From: Streptomyces griseoaurantiacus
GTDB lineage: Bacteria > Actinomycetota > Actinomycetes > Streptomycetales > Streptomycetaceae
Direction of reading: 5' to 3'
Assembly (NCBI GenBank): GCA_014656015.1
Contig: BNBP01000009.1
Span: forward strand, 62,001-126,000
DNA length: 64,000 nt
Shown here: positions 10,101-17,829 of the stretch, piece by piece
How the letters are laid out: each line of letters starts with the position of its first letter
Numbering within the stretch: position 1 is the first letter of the stretch
Made by a program: the position numbers and the translations under genes
The notes under the pieces: generated by a model
The model's input: the letters and a program-made list of their open reading frames with translations, nothing else
What the model was told of the DNA's origin: nothing
Database searches by the model: none

Positions 10101-10373
10101 TACGCGGTGTCCTTCGACGAGGACGCCCCGCAGACCGTGGACGTCATCGGCTCCACCGGCGCGGACGACGGGCTCATGAACAGGCAGTGGGCCCGCCACA
10201 CCTCGGACAACGTCAACCGCACCGCCACTCGCCACACGATCGGGTCGGCCGGTGTGCACCGCCTGACCTTCTGGATGGTCGACCCGACCGTCGTCCTGCA
10301 GCGCCTGCTGATCGACACCGGCGGGCTGCGGCCGACGTATCTGGGCCCCTCGGAGAGCAGGCGGCTGCGCTGA
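7170..10373 (+). CDS. Secreted GH115 xylan alpha-1,2-glucuronidase
   Basis: 1067-residue glycoside hydrolase of family GH115, which removes (4-O-methyl-)glucuronic acid side chains from polymeric xylan. The N-terminus has a Tat-type signal (SRRAVVG at residues 10-16, then a Gly/Ala/Leu-rich stretch to about residue 40). Family blocks follow in order: FGAYDVSLGIGVSPWYWWDD (about 188-207), KYRGVFLNDENP, LKANYLWPAVWGRAF, TLGMRGNGDTG (about 384) and DDNWGNIRKHP (about 455). The C-terminal 300 residues look like the extra beta-rich GH115 C-terminal domain. The ATG at 7170 follows GGAGGAG. GH10 xylanase lies 73 bases downstream, giving a side-chain remover plus backbone cutter. Confidence 0.88.
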   Translation: MDRHADRGPSRRAVVGAGAGGALGLGLVGGVPGLSGTARARSATRVGGERLRPTDPGAYVSFTPRPGALALVRAGHALPIAVDSGDHPGVLRVAGDLRDDVERVTGTRPALVRTGGGRRPAARELVVLGTLGRSALVDDLVARGKLDVGGVEGRWETSLQTIVEHPFPGVDRAFVIAGSDRRGTVFGAYDVSLGIGVSPWYWWDDVRPVHREALYVLPGRHTQGTPAVKYRGVFLNDENPALGTWAPGHFGPGKAEGHEGGFNADFYARVFELLLRLKANYLWPAVWGRAFAEDDPENHARATRYGIVMGTSHEAPMMRGIEEWNRHAVAAVRDKDGTIVTPGHDPYGGTGEWSFRNNAEALKKYWADGIRRMVEQDFEGVVTLGMRGNGDTGLPDGDGIDLMREIIATQRKILADVTGKDVTTIPQVWTLYKEVQRYWDRGLRAPEDVTVVLTDDNWGNIRKHPDPAEPARPGGYGLYYHFDYVGVGRNYKWVDTTSLPNMWDQLRQAVAYGNHGLWVTNTGDLKGNELPTQFFLDYAWNPDRWDLDALPEWERRYARQNFGEAQAGEIASILAEYARLQSLRKPELLNRRITLDPDKDPTEDESAIVYDDRATPFSLTGHRELERVTARWRRLAERAEKAARRLPGADQDAFFELVGYEVLATANLYALREAEFTNLLYAAQGRAATNDLASSAEARLKDDFALQDRFNTRVAGGKWKGFQTQPHIDYGDVERYGPNAPWQQPELNNVAIPDVLFPAVRRVEPPDRAEPAVAVDGSADWWPHSAERAVLPEFSPHQTRPDQYIEVFNRGRRAFDYRVTTSARWLRVDRPHGRVEQQVRLTVSVDWAKAPEGRSEAELVVHGPGGRITTVTAVARRPDRDTARALRGFVEAGGYVAIDAEHHSRAVGAHGVGWQRVDGIGRDVAGMTPVPVTAAPRTPGGNAPRLEYEVSLLTPGEVTVWAYLSPRNPALAHAGLRYAVSFDEDAPQTVDVIGSTGADDGLMNRQWARHTSDNVNRTATRHTIGSAGVHRLTFWMVDPTVVLQRLLIDTGGLRPTYLGPSESRRLR

Positions 10374-10446
10374 GGCGCACGCACCCACGCGCCCACGGAC
10401 ACACCCCCCACCTCCCCGTTTCTCCCTTCCGCAGAGAGGCACACCC

Positions 10447-11568
10447 ATGAACTCCAGCCGCACCGGCCTGCGAAGAGCCGCCCTCGCCGTGCTGAGCGCC
10501 GTCCTGGTGGCGACGGCCGCGGGCACCGCGCAGGCGCACCCCGGCAAGGTCGGGCCCGGAAAGGGCCACCACCACGGCAAGGGGCACCCGAAGCCCGCCG
10601 CCTCGCTGCGCGACCTCGCCGACCGCAGGCACGTCCTGATCGGCACCGCCGTCGACACCACGGCCCTCGCCGAGGACGGCGCCTACCGGGCCGCCACCGC
10701 CCGCGAGTTCAGCTCGGTCACCGCCGAGAACGTCATGAAGTGGGAGGTCGTGGAGCCCGAGCGGGGCCGGTACGACTGGTCGGCGGCCGACGAACTGGTC
10801 CGTTTCGCCCGCGCCCACGGCCAGCAGGTCCGCGGCCACACCCTGCTCTGGCACAACCAGCTCCCGGCCTGGCTGACCGAGGGCGTCGCCGACGGCTCCA
10901 TCGACGCGAAGGAACTGCGGAAGATCCTGCGCGAGCACATCACCGCCGAGGTCAAGCACTTCAAGGGCAAGATCTACCAGTGGGACGTCGTCAACGAGGT
11001 GTTCGAGGAGGACGGCAGCCTGCGCGACTCGATCTGGCTCCAGCAGCTCGGCCCCTCGTACATCGCCGACGCCTTCCGCTGGGCCCACCGGGCGGACCCT
11101 GGGGCCAAGCTGTTCATGAACGACTACAACGTCGAGGGCGTCAACGCGAAGTCGACCGCCTACTACGAACTGGCGAAGAAGCTGCGCGCCCAGGGCGTTC
11201 CCGTGCAGGGCATGGGCGTGCAGGCCCACCTCGACATCCAGTACGGCTTCCCGACCGACCTCGCCGCCAACCTGGCCCGCTTCGACCGGCTCGGGCTGCG
11301 GACGGCGATCACCGAGGCCGACGTGCGCATGTTCACCCCCTCCGACCCGGCGAAGCTCGCCCGGCAGGCCTCCGACTACCGGGGGCTGCTCGCCGCCTGC
11401 CTCGCCACGAAGGGCTGCACCTCCTTCACGGTGTGGGGCTTCACCGACAAGTACTCCTGGGTGCCTGGCACCTTCGAGGGCGAGGGCGAGGCGAACATCC
11501 TCGACGCGGACTTCCGCCACAAGCCGGCGTACGAGGCGCTGCGGGAGGAACTGGCGAAGCGCCACTGA
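10447..11568 (+). CDS. Secreted GH10 endo-1,4-beta-xylanase
   Basis: 373-residue secreted endoxylanase. The signal peptide has a twin-arginine-like GLRRAALAV core and a likely cut after AQA (about residue 33). A basic His/Gly/Lys-rich linker follows (GKGHHHGKGHPKP). The GH10 (beta/alpha)8 domain has the acid/base in WDVVNEVFEE (Glu184) and the nucleophile in ITEADVRM (Glu290). There is no carbohydrate-binding module, so it is shorter than the large xylanase A type. It is probably cotranscribed with the GH115 gene upstream; a terminator follows 18 bases after the stop. Confidence 0.92.
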   Translation: MNSSRTGLRRAALAVLSAVLVATAAGTAQAHPGKVGPGKGHHHGKGHPKPAASLRDLADRRHVLIGTAVDTTALAEDGAYRAATAREFSSVTAENVMKWEVVEPERGRYDWSAADELVRFARAHGQQVRGHTLLWHNQLPAWLTEGVADGSIDAKELRKILREHITAEVKHFKGKIYQWDVVNEVFEEDGSLRDSIWLQQLGPSYIADAFRWAHRADPGAKLFMNDYNVEGVNAKSTAYYELAKKLRAQGVPVQGMGVQAHLDIQYGFPTDLAANLARFDRLGLRTAITEADVRMFTPSDPAKLARQASDYRGLLAACLATKGCTSFTVWGFTDKYSWVPGTFEGEGEANILDADFRHKPAYEALREELAKRH

Positions 11569-11585
11569 GAGGGGCCCCTGGAACG

Positions 11586-11620
11586 CCGGCGGTCGCGGAG
11601 GTCAGGTCCGCGGCCGCCGG
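11586..11620 (+). terminator. Terminator after the GH10 xylanase
   Basis: 14-bp stem (11586-11599 with 11607-11620, one G-U pair) and 7-nt loop, just after the xylanase stop. Confidence 0.8.
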
Positions 11621-11639
11621 TCCCGCGCCGAGGGGGGTT

Positions 11640-11743
11640 GTACGGGCGGCCCGTACGGGAGGGCATCGGACCCGTACCGGTTGGATCACAGCTGCCGTGA
11701 ACGTCCCGCACCCCTTGTGAACTGCGAGGACGCGGCTTAGTAA
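11640..11743 (+). promoter_or_regulatory. Promoter and operator-like palindrome before the 408-aa protein
   Basis: GTACGGGCGGCCCGTAC (11640-11656) is a perfect 17-base palindrome. Its CCCGTAC half is repeated directly at 11671-11677, 21 bases away (two helical turns). Downstream, TTGTGA at 11715-11720 and TAGTAA at 11738-11743 with a 17-bp spacer form a plausible promoter 55 bases before the GTG start at 11799. Confidence 0.5.
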
Positions 11744-11798
11744 TGATCCCTCCGCCCTCAGCGTCCCACCTTCCGCGCAGCCCGATGAGAGTGAGCCC

Positions 11799-13025
11799 GT
11801 GAGCACCGTCCCGCCCCCCGAGCAGCCCGACGAGGACTCGTCCTCCTTCTCCGAGCAGGAGTGGGCCGCGTTCCAGCGCGACGCGGCGGAGGGCGGCGGC
11901 GCGGCCCCGCCGAAGGAGCCCTCGGCACGGGCCCGGGTGGTGGCCCGGCGGCTGCGGGAGCAGGACGCGGCGGTCGAGCGGAGCGGTGGGGGACGTCGGC
12001 GGTGGCGCCGCGGCGGCAAGGCGGCCCGGCCCTCTCCGGCGACCCCGCCCGGCTGGCGTACGGGCCCCGCCTGGCAGGAGATGAACGGCCGCCGGGGGCG
12101 CCGGCGCGGACTGTGGTCGGCGGTCGGCGTGGTGGCGGCCGTGGCACTGGTGGCCGTCGCCGTCCGCCCCTCCCTGCTGACGGACCGGCTGCCCGGCCAC
12201 GACGCCGCGGCTGACTCCGCCCCCTCCGCGCTGCCCGCCGAGACCGCGCTGCCGACCGGTGCGCCCGGCGCCGTCGACCAGGCCGGGACGCCCACCCGCG
12301 CCCACCCCTTCCTCGGCTCCCCGGCCCGCTCCTGGGCCGGCGGCGCGGACGCCATCGTGCTGCCGACGGCCAAGGCGGCCGGGGGACTGAGCAAGGACGA
12401 GGTGGCACTCGCGCTGCGCCGCACCAAGGAGTTCCTGGTCGCCTCCAACCTGGACCCGAAGGTGCTGCGGGGCGGCTCCGCCGACGGAGCGCTGGCGCTC
12501 CTCGACCCCCAGCAGCCCGACCTGCTGCCCGAGATCCGCCGCGCCCTGCGCTCCCCGGCCCGCACGCACGACCCGCTGAACTACGTCACCCGCTTCGACC
12601 CCCAGCAGGTCGTGCTCGCCGGTGACACCGTCAAGGTGCGCGGCCACCTCACCTTCGACGCGGGCAAGGCGGGCCAGGTGCGGGTGCACGCGGACTACAG
12701 CTTCGTCTACCCGCTCGTGCACACGGAGGCGGACGGCGACAGCCGGGTCGCGCGCACCATCGTGCGCCGCGAGCTGACCATGACCCTCAACGACCCGGCC
12801 AAGTGGATCGCCACCAAGGGCAAGCTGTCGCTGACCGAGAACGACGCCCACTTCTACAACTTCGAGTGCGGCGTGTACGACGGCTACATCCACCCCGTCT
12901 TCCCCGGCGACACCCCCACAGGCGCCCCCGCCACGGGCCCCGAGACGGATCCCTACGACCGCAGCGCCACCCTGGAGGGCGAGGCGGACGCGCGGGAGGA
13001 GTGCGGGACGGTCACGCGGACGTGA
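11799..13025 (+). CDS. Membrane-anchored protein of unknown function
   Basis: 408-residue protein with no catalytic family I recognise. Residues 1-110 are cytoplasmic-type: acidic start (EQPDEDSSSFSEQEWAAFQ), then Arg/Gly-rich and disordered. One transmembrane helix (LWSAVGVVAAVALVAVAV, about 112-130) is followed by an extracytoplasmic region. The outer domain includes LSKDEVALALRRTKEFLVASNLDP, DPLNYVTRFDPQQV and beta-rich segments ending near ECGVYDGYIHP. Streptomycetes carry similar single-pass proteins annotated as hypothetical. The GTG start has only a weak GAGAG upstream. It has its own promoter and lies convergent to the DUF6247 pair. Confidence 0.75.
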   Translation: MSTVPPPEQPDEDSSSFSEQEWAAFQRDAAEGGGAAPPKEPSARARVVARRLREQDAAVERSGGGRRRWRRGGKAARPSPATPPGWRTGPAWQEMNGRRGRRRGLWSAVGVVAAVALVAVAVRPSLLTDRLPGHDAAADSAPSALPAETALPTGAPGAVDQAGTPTRAHPFLGSPARSWAGGADAIVLPTAKAAGGLSKDEVALALRRTKEFLVASNLDPKVLRGGSADGALALLDPQQPDLLPEIRRALRSPARTHDPLNYVTRFDPQQVVLAGDTVKVRGHLTFDAGKAGQVRVHADYSFVYPLVHTEADGDSRVARTIVRRELTMTLNDPAKWIATKGKLSLTENDAHFYNFECGVYDGYIHPVFPGDTPTGAPATGPETDPYDRSATLEGEADAREECGTVTRT

Positions 13026-13067
13026 CCGTCCAGGCGGAGAGGCCCGCGGGCACCAGGTCCTCTCGAC

Positions 13068-13325
13068 TCACCGGCCCAGGTAAGTGATCTGCACGATGAA
13101 CACGCGTTCGCTGCGTACGACGGTCTGGTAGGCGAACATCCCGCCCGGAAGGAGGACGTCACCGCCCTTCGGGTCGTGCCCCTCGTGGCTTCGGCCGTGC
13201 ACGTGCAGTGCTTCGGCCGCTCTGACCAACTCGTCGGCTCTGCGTTCCATCTCGGTACGGAAGCCCACTGGGACGGCGCGGGCGGCTTCCTCGGCGGCGA
13301 AGGCGTATTCCCAGGCCCAGCTCAA
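13068..13325 (-). CDS. RelE/ParE-like small protein, partner of DUF6247
   Basis: 85-residue protein starting LSWAWEYAFAAEEAARAVP and ending VRSERVFIVQITYLGR. The pattern of an N-terminal WxWEY strand, a long amphipathic helix with Glu/Arg heptads and C-terminal beta strands is that of small RelE/ParE-fold toxins, but the assignment is by pattern only. The start is TTG at 13325-13323. It overlaps the TGA of the upstream gene as TTGA, so translation is coupled, and no better start exists in frame. The usual partner in streptomycetes is a DUF6247 protein, as here. Confidence 0.6.
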   Translation of the reverse strand: MSWAWEYAFAAEEAARAVPVGFRTEMERRADELVRAAEALHVHGRSHEGHDPKGGDVLLPGGMFAYQTVVRSERVFIVQITYLGR

Positions 13326-13669
13326 GCGCGTACTGCCTTCATGGCCTCGTCCAGAACAGCGCTCAGCTCCCGCAAGGCCGTGGCGGCGACGGTCGGGTCC
13401 TCGTGTTCCAGATCCTCCTGGGCGCGGGCATGCCGGGCGAAGAGGTCGGGGCGGCGGGCGATCTCGATGTCCCTGGCCCATGTCAGAACCCAGCTCTGCA
13501 CCGGGCTGAGCGACTGCCACTCCACGGCCTTGGCGAAGGCCTCGTCCTTGGTCCGCTGCATCTCCGGCAGGCGGCTGGGGGCGACCACGGCGAGGGCGGC
13601 TCGCAGGGCTTCCGGAGTCTGCTCGGGGCGGGGGACCAGCTCGTGTCCGTGGTCGGCCTGCGTGCTCAT
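13322..13669 (-). CDS. DUF6247 family protein (antitoxin-like)
   Basis: 115-residue DUF6247-type protein: LRAALAVVAPSRLPEMQRTK, then EWQSLSPVQSWVLTWARDIEIARRPDL and a long C-terminal helix. The family is largely streptomycete and of unknown function. It is typically the first gene of a two-gene unit with a small RelE/ParE-like protein, which suggests an antitoxin or regulator. ATG at 13669 is chosen over an upstream in-frame ATG (13738) because GGAGG-type sequence (GGGAGGACTCC on the coding strand) precedes it. TGA overlaps the next gene's TTG. Confidence 0.7.
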   Translation of the reverse strand: MSTQADHGHELVPRPEQTPEALRAALAVVAPSRLPEMQRTKDEAFAKAVEWQSLSPVQSWVLTWARDIEIARRPDLFARHARAQEDLEHEDPTVAATALRELSAVLDEAMKAVRA

Positions 13670-13757
13670 GGAGTCCTCCCGGGGTCGCACTGGCCAGGGT
13701 AACCGGGTGGGACTGCCGGGGTAGGGGTGCGCGAACATGGTGTGCCGTTCCTTCTGG

Positions 13758-14711
13758 TCAGTGGGTGTACGCGAGCCCGCGGCCGGGGGAGGACGCCGCC
13801 GCTCGGCAGTCGCCGCACAGGCCCGGTTCCGGGGCGCGGAAGGCGCGGTCGCAGCCCTCGCAGTTGTGCAGGGGGTGCCGCGTCGGTGGTGGGGCCGCCG
13901 GGGCGCGCACCGGCGGCGGGGGCGGCAGCAGGGCGGTGAGGCGGTGGGCCAGCAGGGCCGCGGGGCGGCGCAGGTCGTCCTCCGCGGGCAGGTCGGCTGT
14001 CAGGGCAGTACGGACGGCGGACAGCGGCACGTCGTACTGCATCCACGCGACGACACCGGGTGCGAGGTGCGCCGTGTCGCAGGCCGAGAACACCAGACGG
14101 GGGTTTTGGCGGCGCAGGCCGCAGAGGAAGTCGACGGCCTTCTCCAGCATGTCAGGGGAGTGGCAGGGCGGCCGGGGCACGGGCGGGAGGGGGTGTGGTC
14201 CGCGCTTGCGGCGGGGTTCGGCGCCGGGGACGCCCTCCGGGGCCGCTTCGGGTCCCGGTGACGGTGGCGGTGCCTTCGGCGGCGTCGTCCGGGCGGGGGC
14301 GTGCGCGCGGGACGCACCCGGCTGGTTGCAGGAGATTGTGCGGGTGACGAGGCGGCCGGAGGGTGTGCGTACGCGTTCGCGCCGCAGGTAGCCGTGGGCC
14401 TCCAGCTCGCGCAGACCGGCCGCGATCCGCGTGCGGCCCTCGGGGAAACGCGTGGCGAGCGTCTTGATGTCCACGAGGGTGTTGCTCGGCAGCGACTGGA
14501 TGTGCACGGCCAGCGCGATGGCGACCAGCGAGAGCGTGGGGTGCTGGGCGAGGTGATTGCCGATCACCGTGAAGCGGCTGGTGTGGCGGGTGTTGTCGTG
14601 GGTGACGCCGTAGGCGTGCCCGCCAGGGCGGGGATTCGCCCGGGAGGGGGGCCGGTGTCCGGCGGGAGCTGACGGGGCGTGCGGGGGCACGTTAGTGTTT
14701 TGGGTATCCAT
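13758..14711 (-). CDS. Helix-turn-helix protein with C-terminal zinc ribbon
   Basis: 317-residue protein. Residues about 45-130 form a winged-helix-like domain (SLVAIALAVHIQSLPSN, IKTLATRFPEGRTRIAAGLR, ELEAHGYLRRE) of the type seen in actinobacterial replication/plasmid-style HTH proteins. A proline-rich linker follows, then a helical region (SPDMLEKAVDFLCGLRR to about residue 260). The C-terminus has CxxC-x11-CxxC (CEGC and CGDC), a zinc ribbon. Streptomycetes often have such genes beside XRE-DUF397 loci. The target is unknown. The ATG at 14711 has no strong ribosome-binding site. Confidence 0.65.
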   Translation of the reverse strand: MDTQNTNVPPHAPSAPAGHRPPSRANPRPGGHAYGVTHDNTRHTSRFTVIGNHLAQHPTLSLVAIALAVHIQSLPSNTLVDIKTLATRFPEGRTRIAAGLRELEAHGYLRRERVRTPSGRLVTRTISCNQPGASRAHAPARTTPPKAPPPSPGPEAAPEGVPGAEPRRKRGPHPLPPVPRPPCHSPDMLEKAVDFLCGLRRQNPRLVFSACDTAHLAPGVVAWMQYDVPLSAVRTALTADLPAEDDLRRPAALLAHRLTALLPPPPPVRAPAAPPPTRHPLHNCEGCDRAFRAPEPGLCGDCRAAASSPGRGLAYTH

Positions 14712-15019
14712 CGGGAAGAGGCTTGCTTCCTAGGTGGTCAGGCCCTCGTTCGGGATTCCAGGTCCCGGCCGGGGGCCGACGTATGTTTGGGGCTTTCGCG
14801 CTGAGAGTAGGGCAGTCGGGGGCCCCGAAATCCAGCCGAGCCGGTGATGTTCACCCGCGTGAGTGAGCGGCTCCGCGCCGCTGACCGGCGGCGGGAAGGG
14901 TGGGCTTGGTGCGGTTTCTTTCCCCCCGAGTTCCTTGAGTGGTTACCGTCCGCGACACCGAAGCCCGCACGTGCGGATTCCGGTGCCGGGCGCCGCCGTT
15001 GCCCCGGGAACTGTCGGCG

Positions 15020-15041
15020 CACTGTCCAGTGCTGTCCGGAC
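15020..15041 (+). promoter_or_regulatory. Inverted repeats before the XRE gene
   Basis: CACTGTCCAGTG (15020-15031; arms CACTG/CAGTG) followed by the palindrome GTCCGGAC (15034-15041), just upstream of the -35 box. A candidate operator, perhaps for the XRE protein itself. Confidence 0.4.
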
Positions 15042-15052
15042 GGTCGGCCTCG

Positions 15053-15081
15053 TTGCCAGGGGTAGGGCGTCGCGGTACGAC
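15053..15081 (+). promoter_or_regulatory. Promoter of the XRE-DUF397 operon
   Basis: TTGCCA at 15053-15058, a 17-bp spacer and TACGAC at 15076-15081, 22 bases before the ATG at 15104; GGAGGGG lies between. Confidence 0.6.
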
Positions 15082-15103
15082 GCGGACTACGGAGGGGCGC
15101 GGC

Positions 15104-15988
15104 ATGTCGGTGGACGGCGAGGCGGTACGGCCGGGGGCGGAGAGCGGTGAGGCGGACGAGCCGGGGTGGGAGGTGGACCCCGACGACGAGTGGGGTGTCG
15201 CCGTACTCACCACGGTGGGGCGGCAGTTGAGGCTGCGGAGGGAGGCGGCGGGCCTGCGCGCAGCCGAGTTCGGGACCGCCGTCGGGTACGGCGAGGACCT
15301 CGTCTACAAGGTGGAGGGCGGCAAGCGGATCCCCCGGCAGGACTATCTGGCCAGGGCGGACGAGGTACTGGGCGCGGATGGGCTGATCGCGGCGGCGTGG
15401 GAGGACGTGAAGAAGGTCCGGTATCCGAAGACGGTTCGTGACATCGCGAAGCTGGAGGCTCAGGCTGCGGAGGTCGGGGTGTACGTGTGCAACAGCATCA
15501 GTGGGTTGCTGCAGACGCCGGATCACGCGCGGGCACTCTTTCAAGCCGCGCAGCCACCGTACTCACCGGATGACGTGGACCGCATGGTGGCCGCCCGTAT
15601 GGCCCGCAGGGCGATCTTCGAACGGAACCCGGCTCCCTCCATCAGTTTCGTGCTGGAAGAGGCGACGCTTCGGCGCGAGGTCGGGGGAACAATGGTGTGG
15701 CGGCAGCAGCTCGAACATCTGTTGGAGGTCGGGCGGTTCCACAACGTCACGCTGCAGGTGATGCCGACGAAGACCGACGCCCACCCCGGTGTGGACGGCA
15801 GGATCGAGGTACTGAAGTTCCCCGACGGTACGGCGGTGGGCCGCTCAGACGGTGCGTTCAACGGGCGGCCGACGTCCGACCCGAAACAGCTGCGCATCCT
15901 TGAGCTGCGGTATGGAAGCATCCGGGCGCAGGCTCTCGCGCCCCGGGAGTCCCTGGCCTTCGTCGAGCGACTACTGGGAGAAACATGA
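15104..15988 (+). CDS. XRE-family regulator with DUF5753 (Scr1-type)
   Basis: 294-residue regulator. A helix-turn-helix domain (LTTVGRQLRLRREAAGLRAA to about residue 95) is followed by the DUF5753 effector region (IAKLEAQAAEVGVYVCNSIS, LLQTPDHARALF, AARMARRAIFERNPAPSISF, LQVMPTKTDAHPGVDG). Such proteins pair with small DUF397 proteins throughout Streptomyces. Characterised pairs affect development and antibiotic production and behave like antitoxin/partner systems. ATG at 15104 is chosen over a longer frame because GGAGGGG precedes it. The stop overlaps the next start as ATGA. Confidence 0.88.
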   Translation: MSVDGEAVRPGAESGEADEPGWEVDPDDEWGVAVLTTVGRQLRLRREAAGLRAAEFGTAVGYGEDLVYKVEGGKRIPRQDYLARADEVLGADGLIAAAWEDVKKVRYPKTVRDIAKLEAQAAEVGVYVCNSISGLLQTPDHARALFQAAQPPYSPDDVDRMVAARMARRAIFERNPAPSISFVLEEATLRREVGGTMVWRQQLEHLLEVGRFHNVTLQVMPTKTDAHPGVDGRIEVLKFPDGTAVGRSDGAFNGRPTSDPKQLRILELRYGSIRAQALAPRESLAFVERLLGET

Positions 15989-16215
15989 TCCGCAATGCCT
16001 CCGCCGGTGAGGGCTCAGCACTGGTGTGGTTCAAGAGCAGCTACAGCGACGGCACCGATGGCAATTCCTGCGTCGAACTCGCCCTCACCCCCCACACCGT
16101 GCACGTCCGCGACTCCAAGCACCTCGAAGGGCCCCGTCTCGCGCTCGCGCCCTCCGTGTGGGCGCGTTTCACGGTGTACGTCTCGCAGGGCCGGCCAGGG
16201 ACCGCCGGTCAGTAG
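15985..16215 (+). CDS. DUF397 domain protein
   Basis: 76-residue DUF397 protein, partner of the preceding XRE regulator. It has the family core WFKSSYSDGTDGNSCVELAL and HVRDSK. The ATG overlaps the upstream TGA (ATGA), so the pair is translationally coupled. The family has no known enzymatic activity; it acts with its cognate HTH protein in gene control. The C-terminal 20 residues (VYVSQGRPGTAGQ) are slightly longer than in many members. Confidence 0.88.
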   Translation: MIRNASAGEGSALVWFKSSYSDGTDGNSCVELALTPHTVHVRDSKHLEGPRLALAPSVWARFTVYVSQGRPGTAGQ

Positions 16216-16240
16216 GTCGGGCAGGGCCCTGGCCATACGG

Positions 16241-16256
16241 TTTACGTGTGCGTAAC
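16241..16256 (+). promoter_or_regulatory. GlnR-box-like site upstream of gdhA
   Basis: TTTAC-GTGTGC-GTAAC. The GlnR consensus as I know it is gTnAC-n6-GaAAC, so each half matches 4 of 5. TTGACG (16259-16264) follows at once and could be a -35, though no good -10 is visible. GlnR control of gdhA is known in streptomycetes; this site is inferred. Confidence 0.5.
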
Positions 16257-16262
16257 ACTTGA

Positions 16263-17780
<1,518 letters not shown>

Positions 17781-17783
<3 letters not shown>

Positions 17784-17829
17784 GACGCGGGGGTGCGGCC
17801 GGGGTGCGCGCGACCCGGCCGCCGTCTCA
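17781..17829. terminator. Bidirectional terminator between gdhA and PIG-L gene
   Basis: Outer arms TGAGACG (17781-17787) and CGTCTCA (17823-17829), inner arms GCGGCCGGG (17795-17803) and CCCGGCCGC (17814-17822). The outer arms contain the stop codons of both convergent genes. Confidence 0.8.

Larger units (their letters stand above)
14712..15103. other. 392-base divergent intergenic region
   Basis: Lies between the HTH/zinc-ribbon gene (leftward) and the XRE regulator (rightward). I see no convincing gene here; frames on both strands lack a ribosome-binding site and known motifs. It carries inverted repeats at 15020-15041 and a promoter at 15053-15081, listed separately. The rest shows nothing I can interpret. 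Confidence 0.6.

Noticed and set aside
14844..15065. 73-codon frame between the HTH gene and the XRE gene
   Set aside because: No ribosome-binding site and no recognisable domain; it overlaps the XRE promoter region.
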